This document shows, piece by piece, positions 45,504 to 54,715 of a stretch of 64,000 nt of DNA. A model generated the notes under the pieces. It worked only from the letters and a program-made list of their open reading frames with translations, ran no database searches and was not told the DNA's origin. This DNA comes from Avrilella dinanensis. Its GTDB lineage: Bacteria; Bacteroidota; Bacteroidia; Flavobacteriales; Flavobacteriaceae. Positions within the stretch are counted from its first letter, which is position 1. Each line of letters opens with the position of its first letter. The stretch is from positions 869,041 through 933,040 of the forward strand of contig NZ_NIPO01000001.1 of assembly GCF_002807015.1 (NCBI RefSeq), in the 5' to 3' direction. A program made the position numbers and the translations under genes.

Positions 45504-46574
45504 TTAAGATTGAAAATGCTTTAAAAACACCTGTTTTTGGTATTCAAAATCCTGTTTTACATCAGTGGTTACCAGCCCAGAGAACATTTCATGGGTAGGA
45601 TTTTGCAAATAAGTATGAAACAATTCTTTTAAATCTGAATAAAAAATACTTCGTTTTTGTAAATCATCGAGGTGGTTAAAAATATTGTGGCAAAGCAACG
45701 GCTTGTGAAACGTCAACACGTTGAGCCACGAACCGGAAACCTTACAGGTTTGATACAGTTTAGTTTCGGACGAATCGGCAGTCAACAACGGCAAAACACA
45801 GTCAGACAACGAAAGATAGGTATTGAAAATCTGTGTGTCTATATATTCATCGAAAAGAATAAAAAAATCATTGATTTTAAGCTCATTGATTTTTTCTTTC
45901 AGCACTTCAGCATCTTTGCTTTTTGTTGTTCCCAAAAGCACAAACCTGACCTTATCGGATAAGTTTGTTGCTGTTATCGCATCGAGCAATTTCGGGTAAT
46001 CTCTTCGTTTGAACTCAATATTTCCCGGAATACAAATCCAAAATTCATCTGCAGGTTTCCGGACAGAAACAACATTTTCATGCCTGACAAATATCGGTAG
46101 GAAACTACTTATACTTTTTTTGGAAAAGGTTTGAGTGTATTTCTCTAAAAAGTCACCAAATACAAAATAGTGAGACACTCTTTCACTAATTATCCGTTGA
46201 CCAAAACCTTTTTTCAGCTTGTGTACATTGTGCAAGATACCAAGAAATTTAGCTTTGACTCCGATAAAAAAAGAGAACAAACATATCCATTTGATTCCTC
46301 CCTGAGCGGTATTGAGCACTACAAAATTGTAATCCGATTTTTTCAGTAAACGGGTAATCTTTAAGGAATTGGCAAACGTAAAACTTTCATTGGCAGAAAA
46401 CGGCATAGCCTTGACCTCATTGACCAAAGGGACTAATGCAGATACTTTATCCAATTTGTCGGAATTGGTCAGCAACGTCAGATGAAAGTCATCTTTTAAG
46501 AAATGGATTTGTGTTTCCATACACTCAAAATGCGAACCTCCCAACTCTACCAAACAAATTTTTTGTCTTTTCAA
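45504..46574 (-). CDS. Glycosyltransferase-like protein (GT-B fold), TTG start
   Basis: 356 residues beginning at TTG 46574, the only plausible start: an in-frame stop lies 15 nt upstream and KICLVELGGSHFECMETQIHF must be the first Rossmann strand. Second Rossmann half from about 180: FWICIPGNIEFKRRDYPKLLDAI, VRFVLLGTTKSKDAEVLKEKI, LSLSDCVLPLLTADSSETKLYQTCKVSGS, which resembles the donor site of GT4-like enzymes but is divergent. No membrane helices beyond LFSFFIGVKAKFLGIL. Monocistronic, convergent with the lipoprotein gene 6 bp away. A TATCTTTG box lies at complement 46577-46584, almost on the start codon. Confidence 0.68.
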   Translation of the reverse strand: MKRQKICLVELGGSHFECMETQIHFLKDDFHLTLLTNSDKLDKVSALVPLVNEVKAMPFSANESFTFANSLKITRLLKKSDYNFVVLNTAQGGIKWICLFSFFIGVKAKFLGILHNVHKLKKGFGQRIISERVSHYFVFGDFLEKYTQTFSKKSISSFLPIFVRHENVVSVRKPADEFWICIPGNIEFKRRDYPKLLDAITATNLSDKVRFVLLGTTKSKDAEVLKEKINELKINDFFILFDEYIDTQIFNTYLSLSDCVLPLLTADSSETKLYQTCKVSGSWLNVLTFHKPLLCHNIFNHLDDLQKRSIFYSDLKELFHTYLQNPTHEMFSGLVTTDVKQDFEYQKQVFLKHFQS

Positions 46575-46637
46575 ACCAAAGATATTTTACATAAACTTTT
46601 CAGCAAATATATAAAATTATCCTTTTTTTAAAATCTC

Positions 46638-47546
46638 TCACTTCAAATCGTGTATTCTGATTCCGCTGTTTTGATAGTAAGATGCTTTAATAATCCCGTC
46701 AGACAAACCGATTTTCGGTACAAAAATTTTACTGGCGTTGCTCCATTTCATAGCACTCCGATATATGTTCAATGCAGGAACAATTACATCGGCACGGTCG
46801 GGATTCAGCCCTAAATCACTCACACGCTGGTCGTAACTTAGTTTTTTTAAATAATTAAACTGTTTATTTAAGTAAGTATAGTTAAGTGATTTTCCCTGAG
46901 CTTTTCCTGACATTTTAAATACTTTATTGATATTTCCGCCAGAACCAATCAATACCACATCTTTCAGCTTATCGGTTTGGGTTTTAACCCAATCTTCCAT
47001 GCTATCCCAAACCTGCTGATTAACCATATTATTTAACAACCGTACAGTTCCGTTTTTAAATGATTTGGAAGTAACCTGCTCACCTTCAGAAAAAATAGTT
47101 AGCTCGGTGCTTCCACCGCCTACATCGACGAATAAAAAATTTCCTTCTGTAGCAATCAGTTTTTTCAACTGTGAATTGGCAATTATTCTTGCTTCTTTAT
47201 TTCCGTCGATAATTTCGATATCGACGCCGGTTTTCTCTTTAATATATTTAACCAGATCAGAACCATTGTATGCTTCCCGCATCGCAGACGTGGCACAGGC
47301 AGCGTAACGTTCCACACCATAAACCTGCATCAGCAGCCGAAAAGCCTGCATCGCGTCCTGCATACGCCCGATATTTTTTTCGGATATTTCGCCAACGGTG
47401 AAAGCGTCCTGCCCCAAACGAATGGGTACACGGATAATCTCACTTTTGTTGAATACCACTTCCTTGTTATCTTCTAAAATATTGGTAATCAATAACCTCA
47501 TAGCATTTGAACCAATATCTATAGCTGCATATTTTTTTATATTCAT
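46638..47546 (-). CDS. Ppx/GppA family exopolyphosphatase
   Basis: 302 residues, short form with only the two actin-like (ASKHA) subdomains. AAIDIGSNAMRLLI is phosphate loop 1; NFLFVDVGGGSTELTIF is loop 2; VLIGSGGNINKV is the C-terminal nucleotide/phosphate site. Members hydrolyse polyphosphate or pppGpp. Its ATG overlaps the ppk1 stop by 4 nt, so the pair makes and breaks polyphosphate from one transcript. Length fits polyphosphatase/pppGpp phosphatase without the HD domain of E. coli GppA. Confidence 0.9.
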   Translation of the reverse strand: MNIKKYAAIDIGSNAMRLLITNILEDNKEVVFNKSEIIRVPIRLGQDAFTVGEISEKNIGRMQDAMQAFRLLMQVYGVERYAACATSAMREAYNGSDLVKYIKEKTGVDIEIIDGNKEARIIANSQLKKLIATEGNFLFVDVGGGSTELTIFSEGEQVTSKSFKNGTVRLLNNMVNQQVWDSMEDWVKTQTDKLKDVVLIGSGGNINKVFKMSGKAQGKSLNYTYLNKQFNYLKKLSYDQRVSDLGLNPDRADVIVPALNIYRSAMKWSNASKIFVPKIGLSDGIIKASYYQNSGIRIHDLK

Positions 47547-49633
47547 GATAATTCGACTTCCAATTGATTTTCATAATATTTGTACATTTCAAACTGTGCC
47601 CGATATTTTTCGCCGATAAGCGGTCGATATTGGTTAGACAACGTTTTCTCGTGAATCCGGACTTTCACATTTCCATGCCAGTAATTCTCAAAAATATCCA
47701 ATAGTTGCTGTTTAACTTCTTCATCATAAATCGGACAGCTGACTTCAACTCTATCATCAATATTCCGGGTCATCCAATCGGCAGACGAAATGAATACTTC
47801 GGGATTATCGTTATTGCCAAAGATATAAATTCGTGAATGTTCCAGAAAATTATCTACAATACTAATCGCCTCAATATTATCGCTCATTCCCGGAACTCCC
47901 GGAATCAAACAGCATATTCCTCTGACAATCAACTGAATATTCACTCCAGCCCGGCTAGCATGATACAAGCGGTCTATCATTCTGGTATCGGACAAGCTGT
48001 TCATTTTCAGTTTGATATACGCCGGCTTTCCGTTCATTGCATTTTGTATTTCCCTATCTATCAATTTGTTAAAACGACTTCGGGTGTAGTGTGGCGACGT
48101 TATCAAATGCTTATATCGCTGAATTTTGTAATTGACTTCAAAAAAATCAAACACTTTATTGACTTCTTTCATGATTTTTTGATGAGAAGTCATCAACGCC
48201 ACATCGGTGTAAATATTGGCAGTAGATTCGTTGAAATTTCCGGTCGATATAATGCCGTAATATTTTACTTTTTTGCTCTCAATCCGTTCTACCACACATA
48301 TTTTGCTATGCACTTTGAGTCCTTTTACTCCAAAAATAAGCTGTACGCCTTCGGTTTGCAGTTGTTCCGCATAATTGATATTACTTCGTTCGTCAAAACG
48401 TGCCTGTAATTCAATTTGTGCTACTACTTTTTTGCCGTTTTTTGCCGCATTAATCAACGAACTGATGATTTGAGAATTTCTTGCCAGACGATACAAAGTA
48501 ATTTTAATTGTCGTTACTTTCGGGTCCAAAGCTGCCTCTCTCAAAAACCGGACAATATAGCTGAATGATTGGTATGGCGTATGTATCAGATAATCTTTTT
48601 TCTTTAACTGACTGATGATGCTGTTTTCAAACCCTAAACCTTCAACCGGCAACGGATTGGCTTTTTGAAATATCAAATCTTTTCTGCCCAAAGTCGGAAA
48701 ACTCATATAATCACGGCGGTTGTGGTATCTTCCGCCCGGAATGATACTGTCGATAGATTCGATTTCCATTTTATCCAAGAAGAATTCTAACGTATCCTGC
48801 TCAATATCTTTGTCATACACAAACCGAACCACCTCGCCTATCCTGCGGTCTCTCACGCTTGATGATATTTTTTCGAGGAAACTTTTGTGCAAATCCGAAT
48901 CAAAATCAAGCTCGGCATCGCGGGTTACCTTAATCATGTGGGCAGAGATACTTTCATAGTTGAAAATGGAAAATATCTGATGCAGATTGTAACGGATCAC
49001 ATCATCTAAGTGCATCACAAACTGCTTGTTACCTCTTTGCGGTAAAACAACAAACCGGCTGACGTGGTTTGGAATTTCGATAAGTGCATACCGAACTTTT
49101 TTCTTCGCTTCGGGTTTGCTGCCAGCCATTTTCAGCTTTATGGCAAGATAACCGTGCGTATCGCCCAATAACGGAAATTCTGCCAAATCGTTGAGAATAA
49201 TCGTTATCAAATCTGCACTTAATTTATGTGTAAAAAATTCTTTTACAAAAATTTCCTGCTCCTTATCCAGCTGTTTTTCGTTGATGATATGGATATTTTC
49301 TGCTGCCAGCTGATTTTGTATTTGCTCAAGCACATACAAACTTTTGCTTTGCTGTTCGATAACAATTTGTGTGATTCGGCTCAATAATTCATGAGCTTCC
49401 ATACCGCTTTCCAGAATACGTTTGCCTTTTTTATCCATTGCCAGCCTGCGGATAGAAGCATAACGCACCCGGAAAAACTCATCAAGATTATTGGAAAATA
49501 TTCCCAGAAAACGAATTCTGTCCAGCAAAGCCACCTCGCTGTCGGCAGCTTCCTGCAAAACACGTTCATTGAAATTCAACCAGCTTATCTCTCTGTCTAT
49601 ATAATGATTACGAGCCACATTTGTATCTTTCAT
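47543..49633 (-). CDS. ppk1: Polyphosphate kinase 1
   Basis: 696 residues, standard PPK1 length. N-terminal REISWLNFNERVLQEA; two phospholipase-D-like catalytic halves, the first with VHSKICVVER, whose His is the phosphorylated residue of the family, and GIISTGNFNESTANIYTDV; the second with HSRIYIFGNNDNPEVFISSADWMTRNIDDRVEV. PPK1 reversibly polymerises the ATP gamma-phosphate to polyphosphate. Promoter box TAAATTTG at complement 49672-49679. Four-nt overlap with the downstream phosphatase gene. Confidence 0.96.
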   Translation of the reverse strand: MKDTNVARNHYIDREISWLNFNERVLQEAADSEVALLDRIRFLGIFSNNLDEFFRVRYASIRRLAMDKKGKRILESGMEAHELLSRITQIVIEQQSKSLYVLEQIQNQLAAENIHIINEKQLDKEQEIFVKEFFTHKLSADLITIILNDLAEFPLLGDTHGYLAIKLKMAGSKPEAKKKVRYALIEIPNHVSRFVVLPQRGNKQFVMHLDDVIRYNLHQIFSIFNYESISAHMIKVTRDAELDFDSDLHKSFLEKISSSVRDRRIGEVVRFVYDKDIEQDTLEFFLDKMEIESIDSIIPGGRYHNRRDYMSFPTLGRKDLIFQKANPLPVEGLGFENSIISQLKKKDYLIHTPYQSFSYIVRFLREAALDPKVTTIKITLYRLARNSQIISSLINAAKNGKKVVAQIELQARFDERSNINYAEQLQTEGVQLIFGVKGLKVHSKICVVERIESKKVKYYGIISTGNFNESTANIYTDVALMTSHQKIMKEVNKVFDFFEVNYKIQRYKHLITSPHYTRSRFNKLIDREIQNAMNGKPAYIKLKMNSLSDTRMIDRLYHASRAGVNIQLIVRGICCLIPGVPGMSDNIEAISIVDNFLEHSRIYIFGNNDNPEVFISSADWMTRNIDDRVEVSCPIYDEEVKQQLLDIFENYWHGNVKVRIHEKTLSNQYRPLIGEKYRAQFEMYKYYENQLEVELS

Positions 49634-49671
49634 AGAAAAATATCCTTAAAATTACTGTTCCCAAATTTACC

Positions 49672-49679
49672 AACAATTA
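49672..49679 (-). promoter_or_regulatory. -7 box TAAATTTG for ppk1-ppx
   Basis: Exact TAnnTTTG, 38 nt before the ppk1 ATG. Confidence 0.5.
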
Positions 49680-49714
49680 TAGGATTTTAATGAAGATTTT
49701 CAAAAAGATTTTAA

Positions 49715-49825
49715 TTCTGTGATTAGTTGATTAGGCAAGAGCCAAAAGCCATTAGTAGTCTCAGTCGTTACTCCGTCACTTTGTTACTTCTTTACTCCGT
49801 CACTTTGTCATTCCGTCACTTTGTG
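49715..49825. repeat. Composite intergenic element with degenerate 8-bp tandem repeat, copy B
   Basis: Begins AGTTGATTAGGCAA, continues AGCCATTAG and TCAGTC, then seven degenerate 8-bp units (GTTACTCC, GTCACTTT, GTTACTTC, TTTACTCC, GTCACTTT, GTCATTCC, GTCACTTT). The modules repeat those at 29366-29490. Confidence 0.75.
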
Positions 49826-49902
49826 ATGATTTTAAAAGTCTTTCTTTTTCAGGTTACAGAAAAATGAAGTATTTTTACAGCTAAATTTCGAATGTTTTTT
49901 TA

Positions 49903-50445
49903 ATGAAGAAATTAGGAATAGAAATCAAATGGGCTGCCCTCATTACCTGCCTGACAGTGTTGTGGTTTGTAGGGGAAAAACTATTAGGTTTTCACGACAA
50001 CGCAAACCGATCTGTTTCGGTGGTAGTATTTGGAATTATCGGGTTTTACGCCTTGGTTTTTGCCTGTTATTATTTTGCTTATAGGGAAAAGAAAAAAGTT
50101 ATTTACCAAAATAACTGGAGCATCAAAGAAGCATTCAAATTCGGATTGCTGTTGACCAGTATGGTGGCAATGCTCAACCCGATTGCTCAGTACATTATGT
50201 ATGAATCTATCGCTCCGGATTATTTTGAACAGCTTAAATCTCATTTAACTGAAAATCATATTAATGCAGAAATGCTAATCGAAAATATCAACCTGACAGG
50301 CTATATCCGAAATGGAATTATCGATACATTTTCATACGGAATAATATTCACTATCGGGCTGTCTTATCTAATGAAAACCAAAGATTATACCCCGCCGGTT
50401 GTGGTTGAAACGAACAAAAAATCAAAAAACAAAAAGAGAAAATGA
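49903..50445 (+). CDS. DUF4199 family membrane protein
   Basis: 180 residues with four membrane helices (about 8-24, 40-62, 78-98, 133-154) and a Lys-rich cytosolic tail (ETNKKSKNKKRK). The arrangement and IKWAALITCLTVLWFVGEKLLGFHD opening match DUF4199 proteins of Bacteroidota. Function unknown. It heads the envelope operon and overlaps kdsA by 4 nt. A near-consensus -7 box (TAAATTTC) lies about 20 nt upstream. Confidence 0.75.
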   Translation: MKKLGIEIKWAALITCLTVLWFVGEKLLGFHDNANRSVSVVVFGIIGFYALVFACYYFAYREKKKVIYQNNWSIKEAFKFGLLLTSMVAMLNPIAQYIMYESIAPDYFEQLKSHLTENHINAEMLIENINLTGYIRNGIIDTFSYGIIFTIGLSYLMKTKDYTPPVVVETNKKSKNKKRK

Positions 50446-51260
50446 ACCTGAACGAAATACCTCATATCAAACATACCGACAGCAATAATTTCTTTTTGCT
50501 GGCTGGTCCATGTGCTATCGAAGGCGAAGACATGGCATATAAAATTGCAGAAAAACTGGTTGAAATTACCAATCGCTATCAAATTCCGTTGATTTTTAAA
50601 GGTTCTTACCGGAAAGCCAATCGCTCACGCATCGATTCTTTTACCGGAATCGGTGATGAAAAAGCGTTGAAAATTTTGCAGGAAGTTGGCAAACATTTCG
50701 GATTACCTACTGTTACCGATATACATGAAAGCCACGAAGCGGCACTGGCAGCCGAATATGTAGATGTTTTACAGATTCCGGCTTTTCTGGTTCGGCAAAC
50801 CGATTTGGTGGTTGCTGCAGCTGAAACCGGCAAAGTAATCAACCTGAAAAAAGGACAGTTTATGAGTCCGGAAAGTATGCAACACGCTGTAAAAAAAGTG
50901 CAGGATTCACACAACGAAAAAATAATGGTTACCGACCGTGGAACCATGTTCGGTTACCAGGATTTAATCGTGGATTACCGCAGTATTCCGATAATGAAAA
51001 AGTTCGCTACAACTGTTTTAGACATCACTCATTCATTACAGCAGCCTAATCAAAACAGCGGCGTCACAGGTGGTCGTCCGGAGTTGATTGAAACCATTGC
51101 CAAAGCCGGAATTGCCTGCGGTGTGGACGGAATTTTTGTGGAAACGCATTTTGACCCAAGTCAGGCAAAAAGCGATGGTGCGAATATGCTGCCGTTAGAC
51201 CAGTTTGATGCACTTATGGAAAAATTAGTCAAAATCAGACAAACTATTGTAAATTTATAA
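50442..51260 (+). CDS. kdsA: 3-deoxy-8-phosphooctulonate synthase, metal-dependent class
   Basis: 272 residues. KdsA condenses phosphoenolpyruvate with arabinose 5-phosphate to Kdo-8-phosphate for lipopolysaccharide. FFLLAGPCAIEGED carries Cys24 where metal-independent enzymes (E. coli) have Asn; this cysteine plus the His and Asp in ETHFDPSQAKSDGANMLP mark the metal-dependent class (as in Aquifex). Other core motifs: FKGSYRKANRSRIDSFTG, VTDIHESHEA, QIPAFLVRQTDL, NLKKGQFMSP, DRGTMFGYQDLIVDYRS. Works upstream of KdsB at 28600. Confidence 0.95.
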   Translation: MNLNEIPHIKHTDSNNFFLLAGPCAIEGEDMAYKIAEKLVEITNRYQIPLIFKGSYRKANRSRIDSFTGIGDEKALKILQEVGKHFGLPTVTDIHESHEAALAAEYVDVLQIPAFLVRQTDLVVAAAETGKVINLKKGQFMSPESMQHAVKKVQDSHNEKIMVTDRGTMFGYQDLIVDYRSIPIMKKFATTVLDITHSLQQPNQNSGVTGGRPELIETIAKAGIACGVDGIFVETHFDPSQAKSDGANMLPLDQFDALMEKLVKIRQTIVNL

Positions 51261-51267
51261 TCAGGTA

Positions 51268-51645
51268 ATGGAGCAAAAGAAAGTCTCATTTTTTGTTGGT
51301 CGGTTAAGAAGTCTGAAATACGCTATGGTCGGTTTGTACAAACTGTGTACAACCGAAGACAGCATTATTTCTCAGTTGTCAATCGGTGCATTGGTCATGA
51401 TTGCCGGCTGGTATTTCGACATATCCCGGACAGAATGGTTGTTTCAAATCATGGCTTTAGGCTTGGTGCTGGCAGTAGAAGGACTCAACACAGCTGTGGA
51501 AAAAACAGCAGATTTCATTCACCCCGATTACCATAAAAAAATAGGTTTTATCAAAGATATTTCCGCCGGAGCAGTTACTTTTGCAGCATTAACCGCTGTG
51601 GCTATCGGTTTGTTTATTTATCTGCCGAAAATTTTTAATTTTTAA
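51268..51645 (+). CDS. dgkA: Diacylglycerol/undecaprenol kinase family protein
   Basis: 125 residues with three membrane helices. EGLNTAVEKTADFI holds the catalytic Glu and metal-site Asn/Glu, and KDISAGAVTFAAL the conserved Asp-Ile-Ser-Ala-Gly segment. Members phosphorylate diacylglycerol or undecaprenol at the inner membrane. The insertion of an extended N-terminus (about 30 residues) is common in this phylum. Lies 7 bp after kdsA and 3 bp before ftsK. Confidence 0.92.
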   Translation: MEQKKVSFFVGRLRSLKYAMVGLYKLCTTEDSIISQLSIGALVMIAGWYFDISRTEWLFQIMALGLVLAVEGLNTAVEKTADFIHPDYHKKIGFIKDISAGAVTFAALTAVAIGLFIYLPKIFNF

Positions 51646-51648
51646 ATT

Positions 51649-54075
51649 ATGTCAGTGAAAAAGAAAAAAAATACGACTACTAAAAAAACACAATCCACCA
51701 CGAAAAATAAAATAACCAACGGTAAACGGATTTTGTTTACGCTTTCTGTCGTTATGTTGTTTACGGCTTTTGCTTTACTGTTCAGTTTTATTTCCTATTT
51801 CATGTACGGAAATTATGACCAGGATATTGTTCGTGAACTGGCTGATAAAAATATTGAAGCAAAAAACTGGCTTGGGAAAGTCGGTGCCTATTTGTCTGAC
51901 TTATTCATTTACAGAGGTTTTGGCGTAGCTTCATTCCTGTTTGTCAAAATAGCTTTTCTTTTGGCCTATTTTTTCGCTTTTCCGTTTTCGGGAGCTAAAT
52001 TGAGAAAAATATTGTTCTGGGATCTATTCGCCATATTGATTATATCAGTAGCATTCGGTTATTTCGGCGAAAAAAATCCGGTGCTCGGCGGTGTTGTCGG
52101 TTATGAAATCAATCAATATTTACAAATATATTTAGGCAAATTCGGTACCATGCTTTTGGTTATATTTGCCGTATTGTTTTACCTCGTTTTCAGAATAAAA
52201 ATGTCGCCGGAAAGTTTCACTTCGTTTTTTAATACAACAAAATCAAAAGTATTAGAAGATTTAAGTAAAACATCAGATAAAGACTTTGAAAACAATGTAA
52301 ATCAAGAAGAAAAAGAAATAACAAAACATCAAACATCATCTTCGTCGGTAACAGATTTTTCACAAAAAGAAAAGCCGGAAGAAATACAAACAGAAGAAAA
52401 AACAACTCCGCCGATAAGCGGAATTGAGCTGGATATTAAAACTGAACCAGAAGAAAAACCAGTTTATACGGAAGAAACAACTGATGATAATAGCGATTTC
52501 ATTATCGAATCGGCGGTGGAAGAAGACGAAATAGAGGAAAATCTGGCGGCTAAGCTCGTTGATGATTTTGGCGAATTTGACCCGACACTGGAGCTTTCTA
52601 ATTATCAGTTCCCTACCATTGATTTATTGATAGACCATTCTTCAGGGAGCATTACCATCAATCAATCGGAACTGGAAGAAAATAAAAATAAAATTGTTGA
52701 AACATTAAGCAATTATAAAATCGGAATCGACAAAATCAAAGCAACTGTCGGACCAACTGTGACTTTGTATGAAATCATTCCGGAAGCCGGTGTGAGAATT
52801 TCTAAAATCAAAAACCTCGAAGATGACATTGCCTTGTCTTTATCGGCATTAGGAATCCGGATTATTGCTCCGATTCCGGGCAGAGGAACTATCGGTATCG
52901 AGGTGCCTAACACCAAGCCGACAGTCGTTTCGATGAAATCTCTGATTAGCTCTGCCAAATTCCAGAATGCCGAAATGGAATTGCCGATTGCTCTCGGAAA
53001 AACCATTTCTAACGAAACCTTTGTGGTGGATTTGGCAAAAATGCCTCACTTGCTGATGGCGGGTGCAACCGGACAAGGAAAATCTGTCGGACTCAACGCT
53101 GTGCTGACATCATTGCTTTATAAAAAACACCCGGCAGAAGTCAAATTCGTGTTGGTTGACCCGAAAAAAGTAGAACTGACTTTATTCAACAAAATCGAAC
53201 GTCATTATCTGGCTAAATTACCAGATAGCGAAGATGCGATTATCACAGATAACTCTAAAGTTATCAATACATTAAACTCTTTGTGTATCGAAATGGACAA
53301 CCGTTATTCGTTGCTTAAAGATGCTATGGTCAGAAACATTAAGGAATACAACGTCAAATTCAAACAGCGAAAACTCAATCCGGAAAATGGTCATCATTTT
53401 CTACCTTATATCGTACTTGTTGTGGACGAATTTGCCGATTTAATCATGACTGCCGGAAAAGAAGTAGAAACGCCTATTGCGCGTTTGGCACAGCTGGCTC
53501 GGGCGATTGGTATTCACTTGATTATCGCAACGCAACGACCGTCGGTAAACGTGATTACGGGAATTATCAAAGCGAATTTCCCTGCCAGAATAGCTTTCCG
53601 GGTAAGTTCCAAAATCGACTCACGAACCATTTTGGACGGTCCCGGTGCCGACCAGTTGATTGGACGAGGCGATTTGTTATATACGCAAGGTAATGATGTT
53701 ACTCGGGTTCAATGCGGTTTTGTGGATACTCCGGAGGTCGAAAAAATCACAGAATTTATCGGCTCGCAAAAGGCTTATCCGGAAGCCTATTTATTACCGG
53801 AATATGTCGGCGAAGAAGGTGGCACGAGTCTTGATATAGATATATCGGAAAGAGATGTTTTGTTCCGTGAAGCTGCCGAAGTAATCGTCACGGCACAACA
53901 AGGTTCGGCATCACTGTTACAGCGAAAATTAAAACTGGGGTACAACCGAGCCGGTCGATTGATAGACCAGCTGGAAGCCGCGGGAATCGTCGGACCGTTT
54001 GAAGGCAGCAAAGCCCGCTCGGTGAATATTCCTGACTTGATTTCACTGGAAGAATTTTTAAATAATGAAATTTAG
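51649..54075 (+). CDS. ftsK: DNA translocase FtsK/SpoIIIE
   Basis: 808 residues. Lys/Thr-rich N-tail, four membrane helices (about 27-50, 88-112, 120-142, 158-182), a low-complexity acidic linker (about 200-310), then the motor: alpha domain from about 330 (ATVGPTVTLYEIIPEAGVRISKI), Walker A GATGQGKS (472-479), Walker B LPYIVLVVDEFADLIMTAG, and ATQRPSVNVITGIIKANFPARIAFRVSS. The C-terminal gamma winged helix is SASLLQRKLKLGYNRAGRLIDQLE, which reads KOPS-type polar sequences. FtsK pumps chromosome ends through the septum. Complete copy. Confidence 0.96.
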   Translation: MSVKKKKNTTTKKTQSTTKNKITNGKRILFTLSVVMLFTAFALLFSFISYFMYGNYDQDIVRELADKNIEAKNWLGKVGAYLSDLFIYRGFGVASFLFVKIAFLLAYFFAFPFSGAKLRKILFWDLFAILIISVAFGYFGEKNPVLGGVVGYEINQYLQIYLGKFGTMLLVIFAVLFYLVFRIKMSPESFTSFFNTTKSKVLEDLSKTSDKDFENNVNQEEKEITKHQTSSSSVTDFSQKEKPEEIQTEEKTTPPISGIELDIKTEPEEKPVYTEETTDDNSDFIIESAVEEDEIEENLAAKLVDDFGEFDPTLELSNYQFPTIDLLIDHSSGSITINQSELEENKNKIVETLSNYKIGIDKIKATVGPTVTLYEIIPEAGVRISKIKNLEDDIALSLSALGIRIIAPIPGRGTIGIEVPNTKPTVVSMKSLISSAKFQNAEMELPIALGKTISNETFVVDLAKMPHLLMAGATGQGKSVGLNAVLTSLLYKKHPAEVKFVLVDPKKVELTLFNKIERHYLAKLPDSEDAIITDNSKVINTLNSLCIEMDNRYSLLKDAMVRNIKEYNVKFKQRKLNPENGHHFLPYIVLVVDEFADLIMTAGKEVETPIARLAQLARAIGIHLIIATQRPSVNVITGIIKANFPARIAFRVSSKIDSRTILDGPGADQLIGRGDLLYTQGNDVTRVQCGFVDTPEVEKITEFIGSQKAYPEAYLLPEYVGEEGGTSLDIDISERDVLFREAAEVIVTAQQGSASLLQRKLKLGYNRAGRLIDQLEAAGIVGPFEGSKARSVNIPDLISLEEFLNNEI

Positions 54076-54079
54076 TAGT

Positions 54080-54709
54080 ATGAAAAAGTATTTTTTATTC
54101 ATTTTGGCATTGATGTCAATCCATATTGCTCAGGCACAAACATCTGAAAAAGCGATGAAATTGTATGAGCAATCCAAAAACAAAATCAATAGTCTGAAAG
54201 ATTATAGCTTTACGTTTACCTTTCAGAGTGATGAAAATTTTTTTGACGGTCTTATCAAAGTCAAAGGGCAAAAATTCAATATTAAACTCGATGGTTTGTC
54301 GATGATTTATGACGGAAAAAAAACGTATAACATCAATCCGCAGGACAAAGAAGTGAATATTTACAACCAATCGGAAGATATGGGCATTATGACTCCTTCT
54401 ACCCTGCTATCGTATTTCAAAACAAGTGAATACAATTTCCAGTGGGATATTGAGCAGCAACTGGGTGACGGCAGAAAAATCCAATTTATCAAACTGACAC
54501 CAAAATCAGGTACAAAGACAAAAAACAGTGGTTTAATCGGTATTGATACCAAAACAAACATGGTGTATAAAATTATCGAGATTGATGCTTTTCAAAGTAG
54601 AAACACTCTGACTATCAATTCATTTAAAAGTAACCAAAACATGCCGGATACTGAATTCCAGTTTAAAAAATCAGATTATCCGGGTTATTATGTTTATGAA
54701 GTTGACTAA
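54080..54709 (+). CDS. LolA-like outer-membrane lipoprotein carrier
   Basis: 209 residues from ATG 54080, which gives the signal peptide MKKYFLFILALMSIHIAQAQ; the ATG at 54065 lies inside ftsK and spoils the signal peptide. The mature part is the LolA/LolB-like half-barrel (SLKDYSFTFTFQSDENFFDG, KIQFIKLTPKSG, YKIIEIDAFQSRNTLTI), which shuttles lipoproteins across the periplasm. Between ftsK and the LptF/G gene, the usual position in this class. Confidence 0.85.
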   Translation: MKKYFLFILALMSIHIAQAQTSEKAMKLYEQSKNKINSLKDYSFTFTFQSDENFFDGLIKVKGQKFNIKLDGLSMIYDGKKTYNINPQDKEVNIYNQSEDMGIMTPSTLLSYFKTSEYNFQWDIEQQLGDGRKIQFIKLTPKSGTKTKNSGLIGIDTKTNMVYKIIEIDAFQSRNTLTINSFKSNQNMPDTEFQFKKSDYPGYYVYEVD

Positions 54710-54715
54710 CCGATA

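Noticed and set aside
49760..49825. CRISPR or microsatellite within a gene
   Set aside because: Unit is only 8 bp, degenerate, without spacers, and outside coding sequence.
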